A DNA stretch of 64,000 bases from Marisa cornuarietis (GCA_004794655.1 SMMW01000620.1:135001-199000); one strand, 5' to 3'; shown: positions 52,101-64,000, counted from the stretch's first letter. The notes: a model not told the origin generated them from the letters alone. Program-made: numbers and translations.

Positions 52101-55100
52101 TTGGTTAATGGGACTAAAGCTAGTGTCTCACTCCATTAAGCATTTGCCATCCATTATGTACATATTTGCTCAAGGACTGCCTCACTTTCAGATCCTTTAA
52201 GGGTCAAACTGTCAGTCTCCACTAAATTGCCCCTGTGCAAAATCATGAAGAGACTAGATGTCACTGTACTGAACGCTACCCAGACAGCATGAAAGTTTAG
52301 ACACTCCTTTGATGTCAAACAAGCCAGACCAGAGGGAGCTGTTGGGTGGCAACAGCACTTAGGTAGCAGTGCCTAATATACAATAATTCGTACTCATGGC
52401 AGTCCTAGGCTTAAAAACTAAAACGGGTCTTAGTGTGACAGTATCCCTGCTAGAGTTATCTCATGACACTTAGATGATAGGGGGCAGTGAGGGTTGAAAA
52501 AGGTTTTGTTAGCAAAGGTCACTCTTGGCAGTAATAAAGTAAAGGCATTTAAAAATTGAGGCATGTTTCCTTTAAACAAGTCCCTTTTCTGAGATTATTT
52601 GCTAGTATTTAACATGTTTCTTTGTACTTTTATTTAAAATGCATTCATATTTATATTATTTTTAATCTGCATGTTGTATTAGATATTATCTAAGCAGATC
52701 ACAGGTTCATAAAGGAAAGAAATTACGGTGTTAACTTGTGTAAGACTTAGAAGTGCCTAATACCTGTTTCTTTGATGACAAAATTTACCTTTTAAATTCA
52801 AGTAAGTTTTATACACTCTTTTCTTTTTTATGCTGCTGTTTTGTCATGATTGCTTGCGTAAGCTTCAAATGCACATGATGTTTGTTAATCAGTTTGCACA
52901 TAAAACACATTTACATGCTTACACACACACACACACACACAGAAGCAGCTCAAAGAAAAGATGAACATCAGTGTAGGAAATGATTTATGTTGAGCAAATC
53001 ATGTTCATCTATCAAGAGTTTTAAGCTGTATTTTTAATTATCAGCACTATCACAAGCACTAAGATTCCCTGAAGATCACACTAAATGGTATCATAAAAGG
53101 TACATCAACAACCGAAATGCCATGAAATCCACCTTGTCGTTCTATATATGACCTTTTCGTTAAAGGACATCAGTTTTTTTTTCTGAGGAGTCTAGTGGTC
53201 ATGATGTAAGACTGTAAAACCAATAAAGTTTTGAAGGTATTTGCTTACAAGGAGGTAACCTACTTATAAAGATTGCAGTCAAGAAAGAGGGAAGTGTTAT
53301 TCAGCAAGTCAGCTGTAGAGACCACTGAGTGGCCTATTTAATAGAGACACAACTGGAAGAGTACAGATGACATTTTTACTGCTTCAGACAAGAGCTGCAT
53401 TGCTATTTTTAGCATGATACCATGACAGTAGCAGAGTTGTTACAAGAGATCACTGATATTGTCCACACCAGAAGAGCAAGTTAATACTTGAACATTGGCC
53501 ATCTGCATTACTAAGAGAAGGTTCAGAAAAGAATACTGTTGATTTAAGATCAACTAAGCATAAGCAGTAAAAAGATATATTTATGAAACATGCTTTACTA
53601 GTTCATGTATTTTTGTTGGTTTTTTTCGCAGTTTACAATTGAAAAATAGTACTGAATATAGTGTTTTGAAATAAAATCCCCAGTATCCAGCATTTTTTTC
53701 AGCTATGATAAACCTTAGCTAGATTACCTGCCTGTTTTCATAAGCCTGAAAGGTTTCTGTAGACATAGTAATTATAAAATGATAGGATGTAATCAGACCT
53801 GACAAGAGGGAGGGGCAGGGAGGGATGGTGTACCCAGGCCCACAGCTGTGGAAAGGGCCTGGCCGTGGTCAGTATTTTGTTGTCTTTGTTTATTTAATCT
53901 GTCACGTCTTTCTCGTCCACTGGCAACATTTTTCCTATCGAAGGGGTGTGAATAGTTTGATCTTTTTATTTCATTTCCCATCATTTACTGACCACTTACA
54001 CAGCTCTAAACTGTTCATCTCATGCAGTGTTGTAGATCCTAGCTGTATGCACTTTTCTTAATGTTGTTGTCTATAAAGTCGAATTATAACTTGTAAACAT
54101 ATTATAGACTGAAAAAATAATAAACGATTACAATTTATTATTAGTGCAAGGGGCCCTGGAAGGTTGTATTCTCTGAATGTAATTTGAGGGTATATTTGAA
54201 AAGGCAGCAGAAGAGAGTACTTATACAAGCTGAAAATCTCTTCCCTTCTTCCCCCCCCCCCACTCTCTCTTTCTTGCTTATTCCTGAATAAACATTATGT
54301 GGTTGAGAACGTGGTTGTCCATGTGGATATGTGGATTAGTGTACAGTTGTTTTAACCTACTTCCTATACAATGCTGCTTGAAGCAGTTTTAGTTGGCTGT
54401 TAAGTGAGTGAACTTGTGCCTTTTTTCAGTGGTCTATATGATTTTGTAAATCAGAAGTCATGTGTTTGTAAGGAATAAAACTATGAGCTTCGCTTCATTA
54501 TATTCATAATTAAAACCTGCTTTGGGATTTTCATGTTTATTGTGTTTTTTATTAAATTTAGATGATTGACCCTTTACAGCTTCTTTTCATGTTATTTGCA
54601 AACTGATTCTTTAAAGTGACCCAAGCTTTTTGTTTGTGTTTCTTGATTTTTATTTGTTTTCTTTGATAGATTCAAATCTATAAAAGTGCCTGAGATTGAA
54701 GAGTGAAGTTCTTACAGTGTTCATGCAGAATAATGAAGTTTTACTGTGCATTGTTGCTCAAGCAGGGGGGTGGTTTGAAGAAAATTGTAAATTGTCTGGC
54801 AATAGATGTGACACTTGAGTAGCAGTAGCTGAGGCTAAGTGGGATGCAGGTGGTATTTCATTGTAGAGTGTGATGTTTGTCATTCCTTGATCTGCTAACA
54901 GTTTATTTTTACCCAGGAGTTGGTCATAAGTGAAAAGTCATCTGCAAGACTTTGTTCATGAACCCTGTCTGAATATGAAGAAAGATTTGCCCTTTTTCTA
55001 TCAGTACATACTATTTCTGTTTACTTAAAACAACACAGACATGACTGGATACACACACTCACACAGAGGACATGTAGAAAAATTCATAAAGGATTTTGCT

Positions 55101-58100
55101 GTGAAAGAAAAAAATATTAATGGAATAGGTCTTCATATCTTGCTTTTGCTCTAGAAGGTTTTGTAGAGTGTAGTTGCTAGTACATGCATGTGTTTGTCTT
55201 GGTCATAATTTGTGAAAGCAGAAAAGAATTATGCAGTTTAACTGTAAAACCAGCATTATTTTATATTTAATTGTTTTGCCTTCTGTAAAGATAGATTTCT
55301 TTCCTACTACATGTCTGCGTGATGGGACTGAATGGGATTGATAAATGCAATGTGTGTTTGTGCATAACATGACAGTGCATTTGTTTGACAGGCGAAAGAA
55401 TTGCTTTTATAACAATTATGGGAATGACTGTTTACATTTTCATGTAAAAGGCAACTAATTTTAGTAATCTGCTAAGAGGTTACAAGAGGGGAAAAAAGAT
55501 TGGCTTCTTTAGCAACACTACGGCTGGGGGACACATTAAATTATATCTTACATGTACTGGTTCCATACAAATATATTTTCTTTTATTTTTATTCCCTCTC
55601 TAGATAATGAATGAAGAAACTATTTACATCGCACATATTGTATTAATAAACTTGATTTTGTTGCTTATAATACCATTTGTGCACAAGAGATCAATGGCTG
55701 ATGAATATTTGACCAATCCACCCTGCAGAACACCCAATCCACCCCCCACCCAGAAGCGGAGACCCTTTCAGCTGTGAATATGAGGAGTCACTGGGGTGTG
55801 TTCTAAGAATGGAGGAGGGGGTGATGCATGTGTATCGCACTCAGGCAGACGCTGACAATAGCACGCAACTGGAGTGGCCGTACCCTGACCTGCAGACCTT
55901 CCTCAAGGACCAGAACCTGCTCTACACCTTTATTGCTGATGGACCACTGTAAGTCTTGGCTACTGAGGTTAATTGTGTGGTACAGTCACATCTTGTTATC
56001 CAAACTCCTGCTTTTTGATTTCTTGCTTTGATATGTATTTTTAAATAATAATCTTCCCTGATGGTTTAAGCCACTAATCCTTGCGGTAATAAATGGGTCC
56101 CAGAAATTGACAAGAGAATTTGAATTTTGGCACCACGTTGAATGAGGTGTCTGTGTAAATGTAAACAGCATTCTTAATGGAATATAAAACATTCTGTGGT
56201 GGCATAAAGACCCTTTACAAAGGGTAGAATTAATACAATACTGAAAATTGCACATATATATATATGTTATCTGATTAAACATTTCTTGTGATCAATGATG
56301 TTGCTTGTTTTGAAGATACTTCCCTCAGTACATAATTGTATATGGTGCTAGGTTATAAGGAAATTGTTGTTTATTTTAAATGTATGTTGACATCATTGGT
56401 AGATACTTGTGTTGTAAAGTGCCCAAGGGCTGCTTAGGGAAAGCAGGTAGAATGAAATGCCAGGAACTAAGAATTATAGGAATAATGGAAACAGGGCTGC
56501 CACTGTTCCAGTATTCTGTATCCTAAACATTTTCTGGATTGTTATACATTCAGATAGCAAGGTTCTGCTGTATTGACGATAAAGATGATGTATGCTGAAC
56601 ATCATCAATATTTTCGTTGTGGGGCATTCAAACATATGCTCGATCTCACGCCTGAGGCATTTTTAAATTTTGAAATCCTCGTCTCTGTAGCCAGTATATC
56701 ACTGATGCACACAAAATTAAAATCCTTGATTTTGCTCTTTTTCTTCTCTCTGTGTGCCTGTGTTTGCTTGTTTCTTTCTTTCTTTACCTGGTATTGTAGG
56801 AAAGGTTTCAGGAAGGATTTATAGTTCAATTCACAAACAACACCCAGGTAGAGAGAGCATAATCCATGCGACAAGATCATGCAACACATCTGTAATTTTA
56901 AGTTTCGTTGTACCTATGTTAGCTCAGAGAAATAAAGCTTTGTTGTGTGTATATATATATATATGTCTGGTGTTTTACAGGAAATCCTTTTGCTTCCGAC
57001 GACTGAGCTACCTGTCATCCAAGTTCCAACTGCATGTTCTGCTCAATGAGCTGAAGGAGTCAGCAGAGCAAAAGGAGGTGCCTCACAGGGATTTCTACAA
57101 CATTCGCAAGGTCTGTCCACCTGCTCTGTACTGCATTACCCTTCTCCTGTCACAAGGCAGTTCTTCAGTTCTCATTTTCCCCATTATTTTTTTATCTGTT
57201 CTCATTACTCTCATATCGGACTCTGCATTCACTTGTGTGTGTATATGAAAGAACAAGAATTCATATTTCCGATACTTGCTTTACCCAACCTGGAATCATG
57301 TTTTGTGCTTCAATACCAAATTTAAGGTTTGAGAAAATGTTGTTTTGTTACCATTAAGTTGTACAAGTAAATGCAAAGCAAACCACAATCATGACACAGA
57401 AACACAAACAAGTGCAAAGATATGACACCATTTCTTTGTCAGAATTCTGGACTAAGGAATCTGCACAGTGCAGTATGGAGTAATTTTCTGTTTTGTGCAG
57501 TAGTTTAGCGGGGGTTAACAGGAAGGTGCTATCCAGTAATAATATCAAAAAGAAGTGTCTAAATATGTAGGAGAAGGCTTCTCATTAAAAGGCTAATTTA
57601 CACAGACAAAGCTGCACAAAGTGGAAATCTGTGTACTACACAAGTCCACAAGCCTTTGTAAATGGTGTCTCTATGCTTGTCATAGCAAAGGATTAGGATT
57701 ACCTGCGCTTTTGACCTTTTGACAGCGAAAATGTAAAGGTTTAATTATAGGACTCTCTTTGCTGTATAGTAAGTATGAATATAAAGGTAGGCAATGATGT
57801 TGCATGTAATAGGATTTGTTTATATCATCATGAAAATGGACATCAAAGGCAGATATTTTGTCAAAGTTTAACATGTTCGCTGGACAAAAAAGTAGTCCAT
57901 GAGACAGACAACATAAAAAAACAGTCATATATTACCCTTCACAGACCTTGGTGACCCATTAAAACAACAACATTAAATTACAGCATAAGATTAAGTAATA
58001 AGTGGTATGGCATAAGCTTTATCATGGCACTTTCAGCAACACTCAACAGCACTCATAGATCAATGTCCATTAGCATTTATAAAAATGAACGCAAAGTTAT

Positions 58101-61100
58101 GAAGGTAAACAATAAAGGTTTGCAGTTTTGTTTCTTGTGTAAAATCATTGATACTTGTTTTGTAATTAAGGTTGACACTCACGTGCACGCTTCCTCCTGT
58201 ATGAATCAAAAACATCTCCTGCGCTTCATCAAGAAGATGATGAAAACCTGCAAAGATGACATTGTCTGTCGTGACAAGGATGGCAAGGAGATGACACTTG
58301 CTGAGGTTAGTGGATACCTTCAGAGTTATAAGTGTTGCTAGAAGTTCTTGAAGGTGAAAGAATAAAAAAATCTAGGATCATTCTAATGTTGTACTTAATT
58401 AAACTTGTGTATATCAAAAGGGATGTAAATTGTTTTTCTTTGAATGCTACAGTTTTTGTTTATGATTAGCAACTGTATTGCTCCACTCCACCGGCTGAGT
58501 CTCACTCTGCTACTAACACCATAGAAGCCTGAATTAGCGATGTCAAGGACTGGATCGTAACAAACAAACTTAAACTCAGTGATGATAAAACGGAAGCTCT
58601 CCTATGCTCGAAAGGAAGAAATCAATCTTAACTGGTTTGTCCAACAAATCACATCAAGGTGGGCAAAACCAACATCACCTTTTGCATCATCTGTCAGGAA
58701 TCTGGGATTCATTGTTGCTGCAGACATGACTCTTGATAAACAGCTATCTGTCAGTCTGCCTATTATGAGCTCTGTAAGATCAGTGCCATCCATTACATTC
58801 TCTCTACGTGCATTACCATCACTCTTGTCTGTGCATTTGTTCTTTCTCATCTTGATTACTACAACTCCTTGCTTGCTGGCTCCCCCGCATACCTTCTTCA
58901 CAAACTCCAGAAAGTACAGAACTCCGCTGTATGTCTGTTGCATAGAGCTAGGAAACGGGACCATGTCGCTCCTCTTTTTTGTTTTCTACACTGGCTACCC
59001 ATCCGTTCTTGTATTCAGTACAAACTGTCTGCTGTGTTTTAATTTCTTTGCTGGCTCCTGCCCTGACTATCTTTCAGAATTTCTCTTCCATTATGTCCCA
59101 GCTAGACAACTCCGCTCCTCGTCTGATGATTTTCTCCTAACTAGTCCTGTCACCAGAACAACATTGTATGACCACAGGATTTTTAGTTACTGTGCAGCAA
59201 AACAGTGGAACTGTCTCCCCTTCTGTGTCTGCCACCTACCCGCTATTGAATCCTTTAAATAGTGCACCTCTTCTTTAAGCATTACTCCTGACACCAGTTC
59301 CCACAATGCCAGTCCTTTTTCACACCCTCCCCTCCTCTTTTCTGCTTATTGCGACTTCCCTGCTCGTTTCCCTTTTGCAAAATCATGATACTCTCAGTCC
59401 TTGTTACTTGGATCCTCTTTACATTTTTTGTATTTGTCTTTATTCATCAATGGTACTGTTGTATATCCTTTTATCATTCATATATTCTTTGTTCTTCTGT
59501 CCCCCATATGTTGCTCATGTCTCGTTCTTGTTCTTAAGTGCTAAGAGCATACTCCTTAGGGTGTGAGTAGGCGCTATAAAAAGTTTGCATCTGTTATTAT
59601 TATTATTATCTGTTGTAATGTGTTTTCTAAAATTTAATCTTTTCCATTTGAAAAGTCTTTTATAAAATTGCTTTCATTTCATCCTTCATGGCAGTCATTG
59701 CCTCCATATTGTTATACAGCCGCCTTCAGAAAAGACTTTGACAGAAGCAGGAATGCTACTAGATGATGGGTGTCATCAGAAGGTAGTAGCAACAGGCTAT
59801 TGTCATCCTATGATCAAACAAAACTCTTGAGAACAGAGCTAGGATTTTGTCCACAGACTTAGGAGATTCGTTGACAAATTGCTAACCTTTTTTTATTGTG
59901 TCCCTTTATTTACTCCAGGTTTTCTCCCAACAGGTCTTTGAGAGTCTTAATCTGACTACTTACGACCTCAACGTGGACATGCTGGACGTCCACGCAGTGA
60001 GTAACAAGATGATACACTGTTGTCACCATGCTCCCAACCCCTGACCCCTCCTGCAGCAGGATGATGAATTACTGATTCATCTTATTTATAGTAAAGAGAT
60101 CCTGGATAATTTTCCTGATTATTTATGCAAGAACCGATCTTTAGAAATATCCAGTCCAGTTAGGGCAGGTTCCTGAGGTTGGTTGGTTGGATGGTTGGTT
60201 TGAGTTTTATGCTATGCTTGCAATTTAGGCTGTATGATGGCAAGCAAGTTCCAGAGAGGCCAGTCTGGTGAATGATTTCAAAAGACATAAGAATGTGTGA
60301 GTGGAGAAAGCCTACTTTTGTTATTTTAATTGCATGAAAGCAGGACCCTGTTTATCATATATCAAACTTGTACCGATCTAACAGATGATCCTGAGTAATA
60401 TCTAGTTACATCACTTTATTCGGAAATAATACGAAATGATTCCAAAGGTACCAACAAGTCTGAAACATTACTGGATTCAAATAAACAATTAATATTTTTC
60501 TTTGTCTGCTTGGTGTTTTCAGCATGCTGGTTGCTTTTTTTGCCCATGTTTGTTTTTTTAGTTGGTTTCATATTTTATTTTGGCTGCATGTTCTGATTCA
60601 CTATCCTGGAAGAGTAAAGCTAGAAGTTCACCACATTGGCATGGAAAAACTTTTGTTTCATTGTTAAAGATTCCATTGCTGGTAACATGTTTTTTAAAAC
60701 TAGTCTAATGCTGAGCATTTTCCGTTTATTTTTACAGAAAGGTGACTAGAATCCTTCATCCTTTGATGCCAGCTTAAAGATTTTAGTGTATATTTAAATT
60801 TATAGCATTAAGAGAGTTAAAAAATGTCTACACAGTGTTTTTTGAATCAATCTTTGTTGAATACTAAGGAATAATTATTACCAGCAGTTTGCAGAGAAAA
60901 TGAGATGGGATTTGTGTTCAGCAGCAAATGAATAAAAAAAATCTTATTGTTTTGCAAGTATGTAAAGGAGGTACCAACAAACCAAGTTCTCAGGCATTTT
61001 ATCCTTGTGGTCTTGTCTGTCAGATTTAGAAATTACAGGATGAAAGTACAAAGTTATCTATTTCCTACTTTTTATACATTGACATGTAAGAGATGAAAAG

Positions 61101-63549
61101 CTTTAAAAATCCAAAGAATTTGTAAGATGAGAGAAGACTTTCACGTTTGTGAACATAGTGTTAGTAATCCATTTATTCTAAGTACGTTGGAGATGTGTAC
61201 TTAGTCAAAAGTGGGTATATGGTACTGATCAGGTCCTGTTTAGTCTCTACAGGGATTTAAATGTCCTCCATTAATGTTGCAACTTGAACTTGGCTTCAAC
61301 ACTAATACACACAGTAACACACTAATTGAGGTTATGTAGTGATTGGCTGTATACCTGTATACCATTTTGTTGCCCATCCTATGTACATATCTGTAATCAT
61401 AAGTGCATATCAATAATCGTAGTTGCACTTACATATCACACTCCCCGCCATATTTAGCTCAGTGTGCTTTCCAGAAATACCCTTAAAGGACAACACAAAT
61501 GTAACATTTAAAAACTGGAATATTTTTTTGTGATATTTATGCTCCATTTCCTGCAATTTTTGCTGAAAGCTCATGTTGTCCTTTAAAAACAAATTGTAAA
61601 ACCATCGTTAAGACTGACTGATAGTGGCAAAGCAGAGTTAAGTGTGGTTGATCCAGGAAAACTAGATACTGCATCTTGGCATCATGTTGAATTAAGTCCA
61701 TATGTGAGGTTAGAAAAATCAAACTAAATCCATAGTTTCACAGAGGGAATCATCAACTAATCAGTCACAGTAAAGTCAAAGAATGTTGGCAGTGATGGAA
61801 GTCCAGTTGAAAGTATCATATTTCTTTACTCTTTATAGTATTTCTAGTTTGTATTTTACACAGCATATCTCATATATTTATTATATTTAAATGCATGTAG
61901 CAAAGAGCATTGCATTTCTTTTACAGGACAGGAACACCTTCCACAGATTTGACAAGTTCAATGCAAAGTACAATCCCATTGGAGAGAGCCGCCTTAGAGA
62001 GATTTTCATCAAGACTGATAACTATATTGATGGAAAGTACTTTGCCCATGTCCTTAAGGTAAGTTTCTTGTGAGCATATACATCCTTTGTTTCATTAATA
62101 CTGCACAAGGACAGATTTTAGTGATATTCAGTTAAGTAACTCTTCACGATTAGATGGCCTACATTCTCTGGCGCGACCTTAAACACAAAGTACATGTGTG
62201 TGTAGCAGACTTTTTTGACTCAAATAATATAGACCTGAAAAAATAAATAATTATGGTAGCTGAAGCATAGACAATAAAGAAAAGGACTTTGACAGGAAAT
62301 TTAAAAAAACTTCCCATCAACACCTTTCGTTTTGCATAAAAACATCAATGCCTGGCATCTCGAAGATTAAGCACCAAAACTCCAGAACCTGGTACTTGTT
62401 ATGTGCAGTATTGTAGTTGGCTTTCATCACTGTCAACAATGTTCATTCATTTCTGCTTGATGTGTGACCTGCTACTGCCAGCAAGAATAGATTATCTGAA
62501 GGTGAACAAGCCTGCTTAACCCTGTGTAAAAGACTTTCAAATCCCATTGGACATATCTCGCTCCTGTTGGTTTTACAAACTATTGAGATGGATTGAAGTT
62601 GATTGCTGCTTGTTTCTTACATTTTATATTAGTTATTTTGTCTATTTTTTTAGCTTTTTAAAAAATATATTTGTTTAAAAATAATTACATGCAGTTTAAG
62701 GTAATTAGATCAATATATTTCTTGTGTCTGGAATGAGTTAATGATATGCCTATGCACAGTATTCTTAAAAGAGAGCAAATATAAACACCACATTAGCAAG
62801 ATGACATGAAAAGAAAGATGACAAAAGAAAAGTATAAAAGATCAAGTGCTTTGCCTTAGAATATGTGGTTTTGTGTTCATCATACATAAAGCAAATTATT
62901 TTCTGCTGCTTGCTGTGAAGGAGGTCTTTGCAGATTTGGAGGAGAGTAAGTACCAGAATGCCGAATTTCGGCTGTCAATCTACGGCAAATCAAGAGATGA
63001 GTGGGACAAACTGGCCAAGTGGGCCATCAAGCACAAGGTCTACTCTGATAATGTGCGCTGGATTATCCAGATGCCACGCCTCTAGTGAGTTGCATCTTTC
63101 ATTTACGTTTTGTTACTTTCAAAGAAAGATGTGCAATGGATATGTCAGGTACATTTTTGTTTTTCCTCTTTATACTCATGCTTCTGTGTTTATAACTAGG
63201 ATAAATATAGTTTACTCTTGTCCACGAGTGCTGATGAATATTTACCATGAATGCCATTAATGACTTAAAGCTATAATTTTTTTCTATCTCTTTTTCAATG
63301 CCATTTTAACAATAGTATCTCCTTACCTTGCAGTTTTTTCCTGTTATATTTAATTGTGAACTACCTGAGATACCCTCTTGATCACAACCAAGTATTTACT
63401 GAAATACTTGCCTTAATTTCAGTGATGTGTTCAAAACAAACAAGCTGGTGAACAGCTTCCAAGACATATTGCTCAACATTTTTGAGCCTTTGTTTGAAGT
63501 CACCAATAATCCAAAAAGTCATCCAGAACTGCATGCATTTCTGCAGCAT
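31140..63549 (+). CDS. AMPD2: AMP deaminase (AMPD2-like), 5' part; continues past window
   Basis: Thirteen coding exons: 31140-31188, 34822-35050, 41754-41813, 45569-45616, 47033-47189, 47675-47858, 55729-55948, 56981-57110, 58171-58305, 59934-59996, 61927-62058, 62921-63084, 63423-63549. They give 1,698 nt and 566 residues in one continuous frame; about 300 C-terminal residues, including the SLSTDDP active-site motif of the family, lie beyond the window. The enzyme deaminates AMP to IMP in the cytosol and controls purine nucleotide balance. Marks are [20 protein letters not shown] (N-terminal regulatory part), [33 protein letters not shown] with zinc ligands H363 and H365, [16 protein letters not shown] and [16 protein letters not shown]. 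The start has A at -3 and G at +4. The exon 6 donor is weak (GTTGGT). Exons 3 and 4 are inferred from splice signals and phase and may be optional. Orthology to AMPD2 rather than AMPD1/3 rests on sequence resemblance; many invertebrates have a single gene. Confidence 0.93.
32170..32440 (-). mobile_element. Probable tRNA-derived SINE, minus strand
   Basis: The reverse complement begins GGACAGCCAAGTGGTCAGAA and has a B-box-like CAGTTTAATACTC about 50 bp on. It ends near GGTAAAGGTCATCCC on the plus strand. No target-site duplication was identified. Confidence 0.45.
33914..34710. mobile_element. TTAA-flanked MITE, split by a LINE fragment
   Basis: Left end TTAA, then AAGCCTAGTGGGGCAC. Right end GTGCTGCATTTTTTT on the opposite strand and CACTAGACAT, then TTAC. 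Sub-terminal inverted motifs (GCATGATACCATTTCC on the left; ATAGCATCTTGCACTG on the right) match those of the copy at 37,373-37,908. The TTAA target is that of piggyBac-type elements; the right TTAA has decayed to TTAC. Without the inserted LINE the element is about 360 bp. Confidence 0.7.
33999..34421 (-). mobile_element. LINE reverse transcriptase C-terminal fragment nested in the MITE
   Basis: The minus strand reads [20 protein letters not shown], then [27 protein letters not shown] and [12 protein letters not shown], the typical C-terminal tail of non-LTR reverse transcriptases. An 11-bp direct repeat, ATTCTTAAGAT, brackets it (33988-33998 and 34422-34432). The 5' truncation is normal for LINE insertions. 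One open frame of 160 codons survives. Confidence 0.85.
35541..35800 (-). mobile_element. LINE 3' ends in AMP deaminase intron 2
   Basis: Two pieces lie together. At 35,541-35,615, (AAT)n is followed by ACGAACATTTTTTAGCAC and AGTGCTTTACAG, a CR1-like tail read in reverse. At about 35,680-35,790 the minus strand reads [15 protein letters not shown], the RTE-type ORF end. Confidence 0.6.
37373..37908. mobile_element. TTAA-flanked MITE carrying a nested SINE
   Basis: TTAA at 37369-37372 and 37909-37912 flank terminal inverted repeats: AGGTCTAGTGGGGACAC on the left and, on the other strand, AAGTTCTAGTGATGTGCAC on the right, followed inward by ATGACTGGG on both sides. Same family as 33,914-34,710 and the relic at 15,560-15,850. 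It is non-coding and about 335 bp without the SINE. Confidence 0.75.
37513..37703 (+). mobile_element. tRNA-derived SINE with 9-bp target-site duplication
   Basis: The direct repeat CTTCCATCT brackets the element at 37504-37512 and 37704-37712. The head reads GCAGTCCAGTGGCAAAAA, GCCTGTCACCAATACAG and the B-box-like GGGTTCAGCTCTCG; the tail ends AAAACACCAATTCCCCTCC. The same head occurs reversed at 21,030-21,215. Confidence 0.8.
38313..38967. mobile_element. 655-bp TA-flanked MITE (mariner/Tc1-like ends)
   Basis: TA dinucleotides at 38311-38312 and 38968-38969 flank inverted ends: CAGTGAAACCTCAGTTTTCG on the left and TGGTGAAACCTCGGTTTTCA on the right (opposite strand). The interior is non-coding with a (CA)n tract at 38,737-38,752. 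TA targets and such ends are usual for mariner/Tc1 derivatives. Confidence 0.75.
39970..40407. mobile_element. 438-bp TA-flanked MITE, second family
   Basis: TA at 39968-39969 and 40408-40409. The ends are CAGGTATTGCTCGACTTACG (left) and CAGGTATTGCTCGACTTACA (right, opposite strand), 19 of 20 identical. Each terminal part also contains internal CGTAAGTCGA/TCGACTTACG-type repeats, giving a strong hairpin. No coding capacity. Confidence 0.85.
40415..40610 (+). mobile_element. Possible tRNA-derived SINE
   Basis: A-box-like GCTGGTTAGTGCAC and B-box-like GTTGGTTCAAGGTC about 45 bp apart, directly after the MITE. The tail is not clear and no target duplication was found. Confidence 0.4.
41814..47032. 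other. AMP deaminase introns 3 and 4
   Basis: Apart from exon 4 (45569-45616), no exon with suitable splice sites and phase was found. The open frames near 42,174-42,671 and 44,264-44,734 lack recognisable similarity and are taken as intron noise. Confidence 0.45.
48293..48440 (-). mobile_element. CR1-like LINE tail fragment
   Basis: AATAATAATAACAATGTGAA followed by CTTACAGCGCACAG is a diverged relative of the (AAT)n-GTGAGCTTTTATAGCGC end seen at 19,507. Confidence 0.5.
50668..50830 (+). mobile_element. Probable tRNA-derived SINE remnant
   Basis: A B-box-like GGGTTTAGTTCTTATC is followed by the CATGATGGAGCATTAGTTACTG / GCATAAAATGCCCCCC tail, which resembles the tail of the SINE at 37,513 (CATGATGTAACTTTAGTTGC / CATAAAACACCAATTCCCC). 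Confidence 0.5.
58480..59610 (+). mobile_element. CR1/L2-like LINE 3' end in AMP deaminase intron 9
   Basis: Broken plus-strand frames carry the end of a reverse transcriptase: [20 protein letters not shown], then [15 protein letters not shown]-like, [20 protein letters not shown], and [10 protein letters not shown] 3'UTR follows, ending GTGAGTAGGCGCTATAAAAAG and (ATT)n at 59,590-59,610. Stops and frameshifts show it is dead. Confidence 0.85.
59919..59933 (+). promoter_or_regulatory. Alternative 15-nt extension of AMP deaminase exon 10
   Basis: An upstream AG at 59917-59918 is preceded by a good pyrimidine tract and would add GTTTTCTCCCAACAG (Val-Phe-Ser-Gln-Gln) in frame. The downstream AG at 59932-59933 gives the family-standard sequence [12 protein letters not shown]. 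Which one is used cannot be told from sequence. Confidence 0.5.
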
Positions 63550-64000
63550 GTGAGTGATGGGTATTTTTCTTGAACAATACTGGTTTCCATGCAAGGTTGT
63601 TGTTTTTTTTTTTGTCTGAGACCAGTCTGCTAGTTATCTCCCCTCCATTAAGAGGTACAAGAGAATGGTCCTAGATACCAAACCCTTACCCTGAAAAAAT
63701 GTTACTAAAATTTTATAGATTGATTGACTAGTGCCAAATTTTAGGATCCTTTAAAAAGAAATCATAGGTTGATAAGAAATAGGCAGAGATGAAGTAAACC
63801 TGGATGCTACACACTGCAGCTGAGAGCAATTCAAAAAGACAGGAACTAGAATAATCAGATGACACTGCAGAGGAAGAGTCAAATGCTAATTTATGTAATG
63901 CCAAGGGTTTATTTATGTAGAGAAAAGAACTGATTAACAATTTTGACAGGAAAAGTAATTTTTGTAGGTTCACTCTGAATGTTTTTAAGTTACTGTTTGT
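63550..64000 (+). other. AMP deaminase intron 13, cut by the window edge
   Basis: No exon seen up to the right edge. A T-run lies at 63,600-63,613. Confidence 0.6.

Larger units (their letters stand above)
47859..55728. other. AMP deaminase intron 6 (7.9 kb)
   Basis: The longest intron in the window. It holds the two repeat fragments listed separately, a (CA)n at 52,919-52,940 and homopolymer runs. No further exon of the phase required (1) was recognised. Confidence 0.5.

Noticed and set aside
53793..54061. Frames around 53,800-54,060 with GPQLWKGPG
   Set aside because: Possibly repeat-derived, but nothing specific could be recognised and there is no splice context.
56573..57248. Long frames around AMP deaminase exon 8
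   Set aside because: Only 56981-57110 is bounded by splice sites and matches the family; the rest is intron.

Overview
The window is nuclear DNA of an animal, most likely a mollusc and probably a gastropod. The genes have introns, the intergenic DNA is full of microsatellites, tRNA-derived SINEs, CR1- and RTE-like LINE remnants and MITEs, and the gene content (secreted ependymin-related proteins, an H-type lectin domain, AMP deaminase) fits that group. This is inferred from protein families and repeat style; no species can be named. No operon, CRISPR array or prokaryotic gene is present.

Left part (1-24,560): a tandem array of ependymin-related genes. Two long units, about 10.2 kb (556-10,717) and 11.1 kb (10,730-21,855), align along most of their length, flanks included, and each carries a six-exon gene: copy A (CDS 4217-7062, 235 aa if spliced like B) and copy B (CDS 14788-18172, 238 aa). 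A decayed third copy C lies at 22637-24232 with recognisable exons 2, 3, 4 and 6 only. Copy A has an AT in place of the GT at the splice donor of exon 3, so B is the only copy that looks fully intact. Microsatellites sit on splice signals: the exon 4 donor is the first GT of a (GT)n tract, and the acceptor of the 5'UTR intron directly follows a (GAT)n tract. Units A and B differ by several insertions of 0.6-0.9 kb.

Middle (24,560-31,140): LINE remnants, then a minus-strand four-exon gene (30655-26976) for a predicted 311-residue type II membrane protein with a C-terminal H-type lectin domain. It is head to head with the next gene, with 484 bp between the two start codons.

Right part (31,140-64,000): AMP deaminase (AMPD2-like) on the plus strand. 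Thirteen coding exons are in the window, encoding 566 residues in one continuous frame; the C-terminal part lies beyond the right edge. Two small symmetric exons look like optional cassettes, and exon 10 has two in-frame acceptors 15 nt apart. The introns hold TTAA-flanked MITEs (one split by a LINE fragment with an 11-bp target-site duplication, one by a SINE with a 9-bp duplication), two TA-flanked MITEs, further SINEs and a CR1/L2-like LINE 3' end.

The three gene types show no obvious shared pathway. All exon boundaries were read by eye from splice signals, reading phase and comparison between paralogues or with known family sequence; no alignment or expression data were available.
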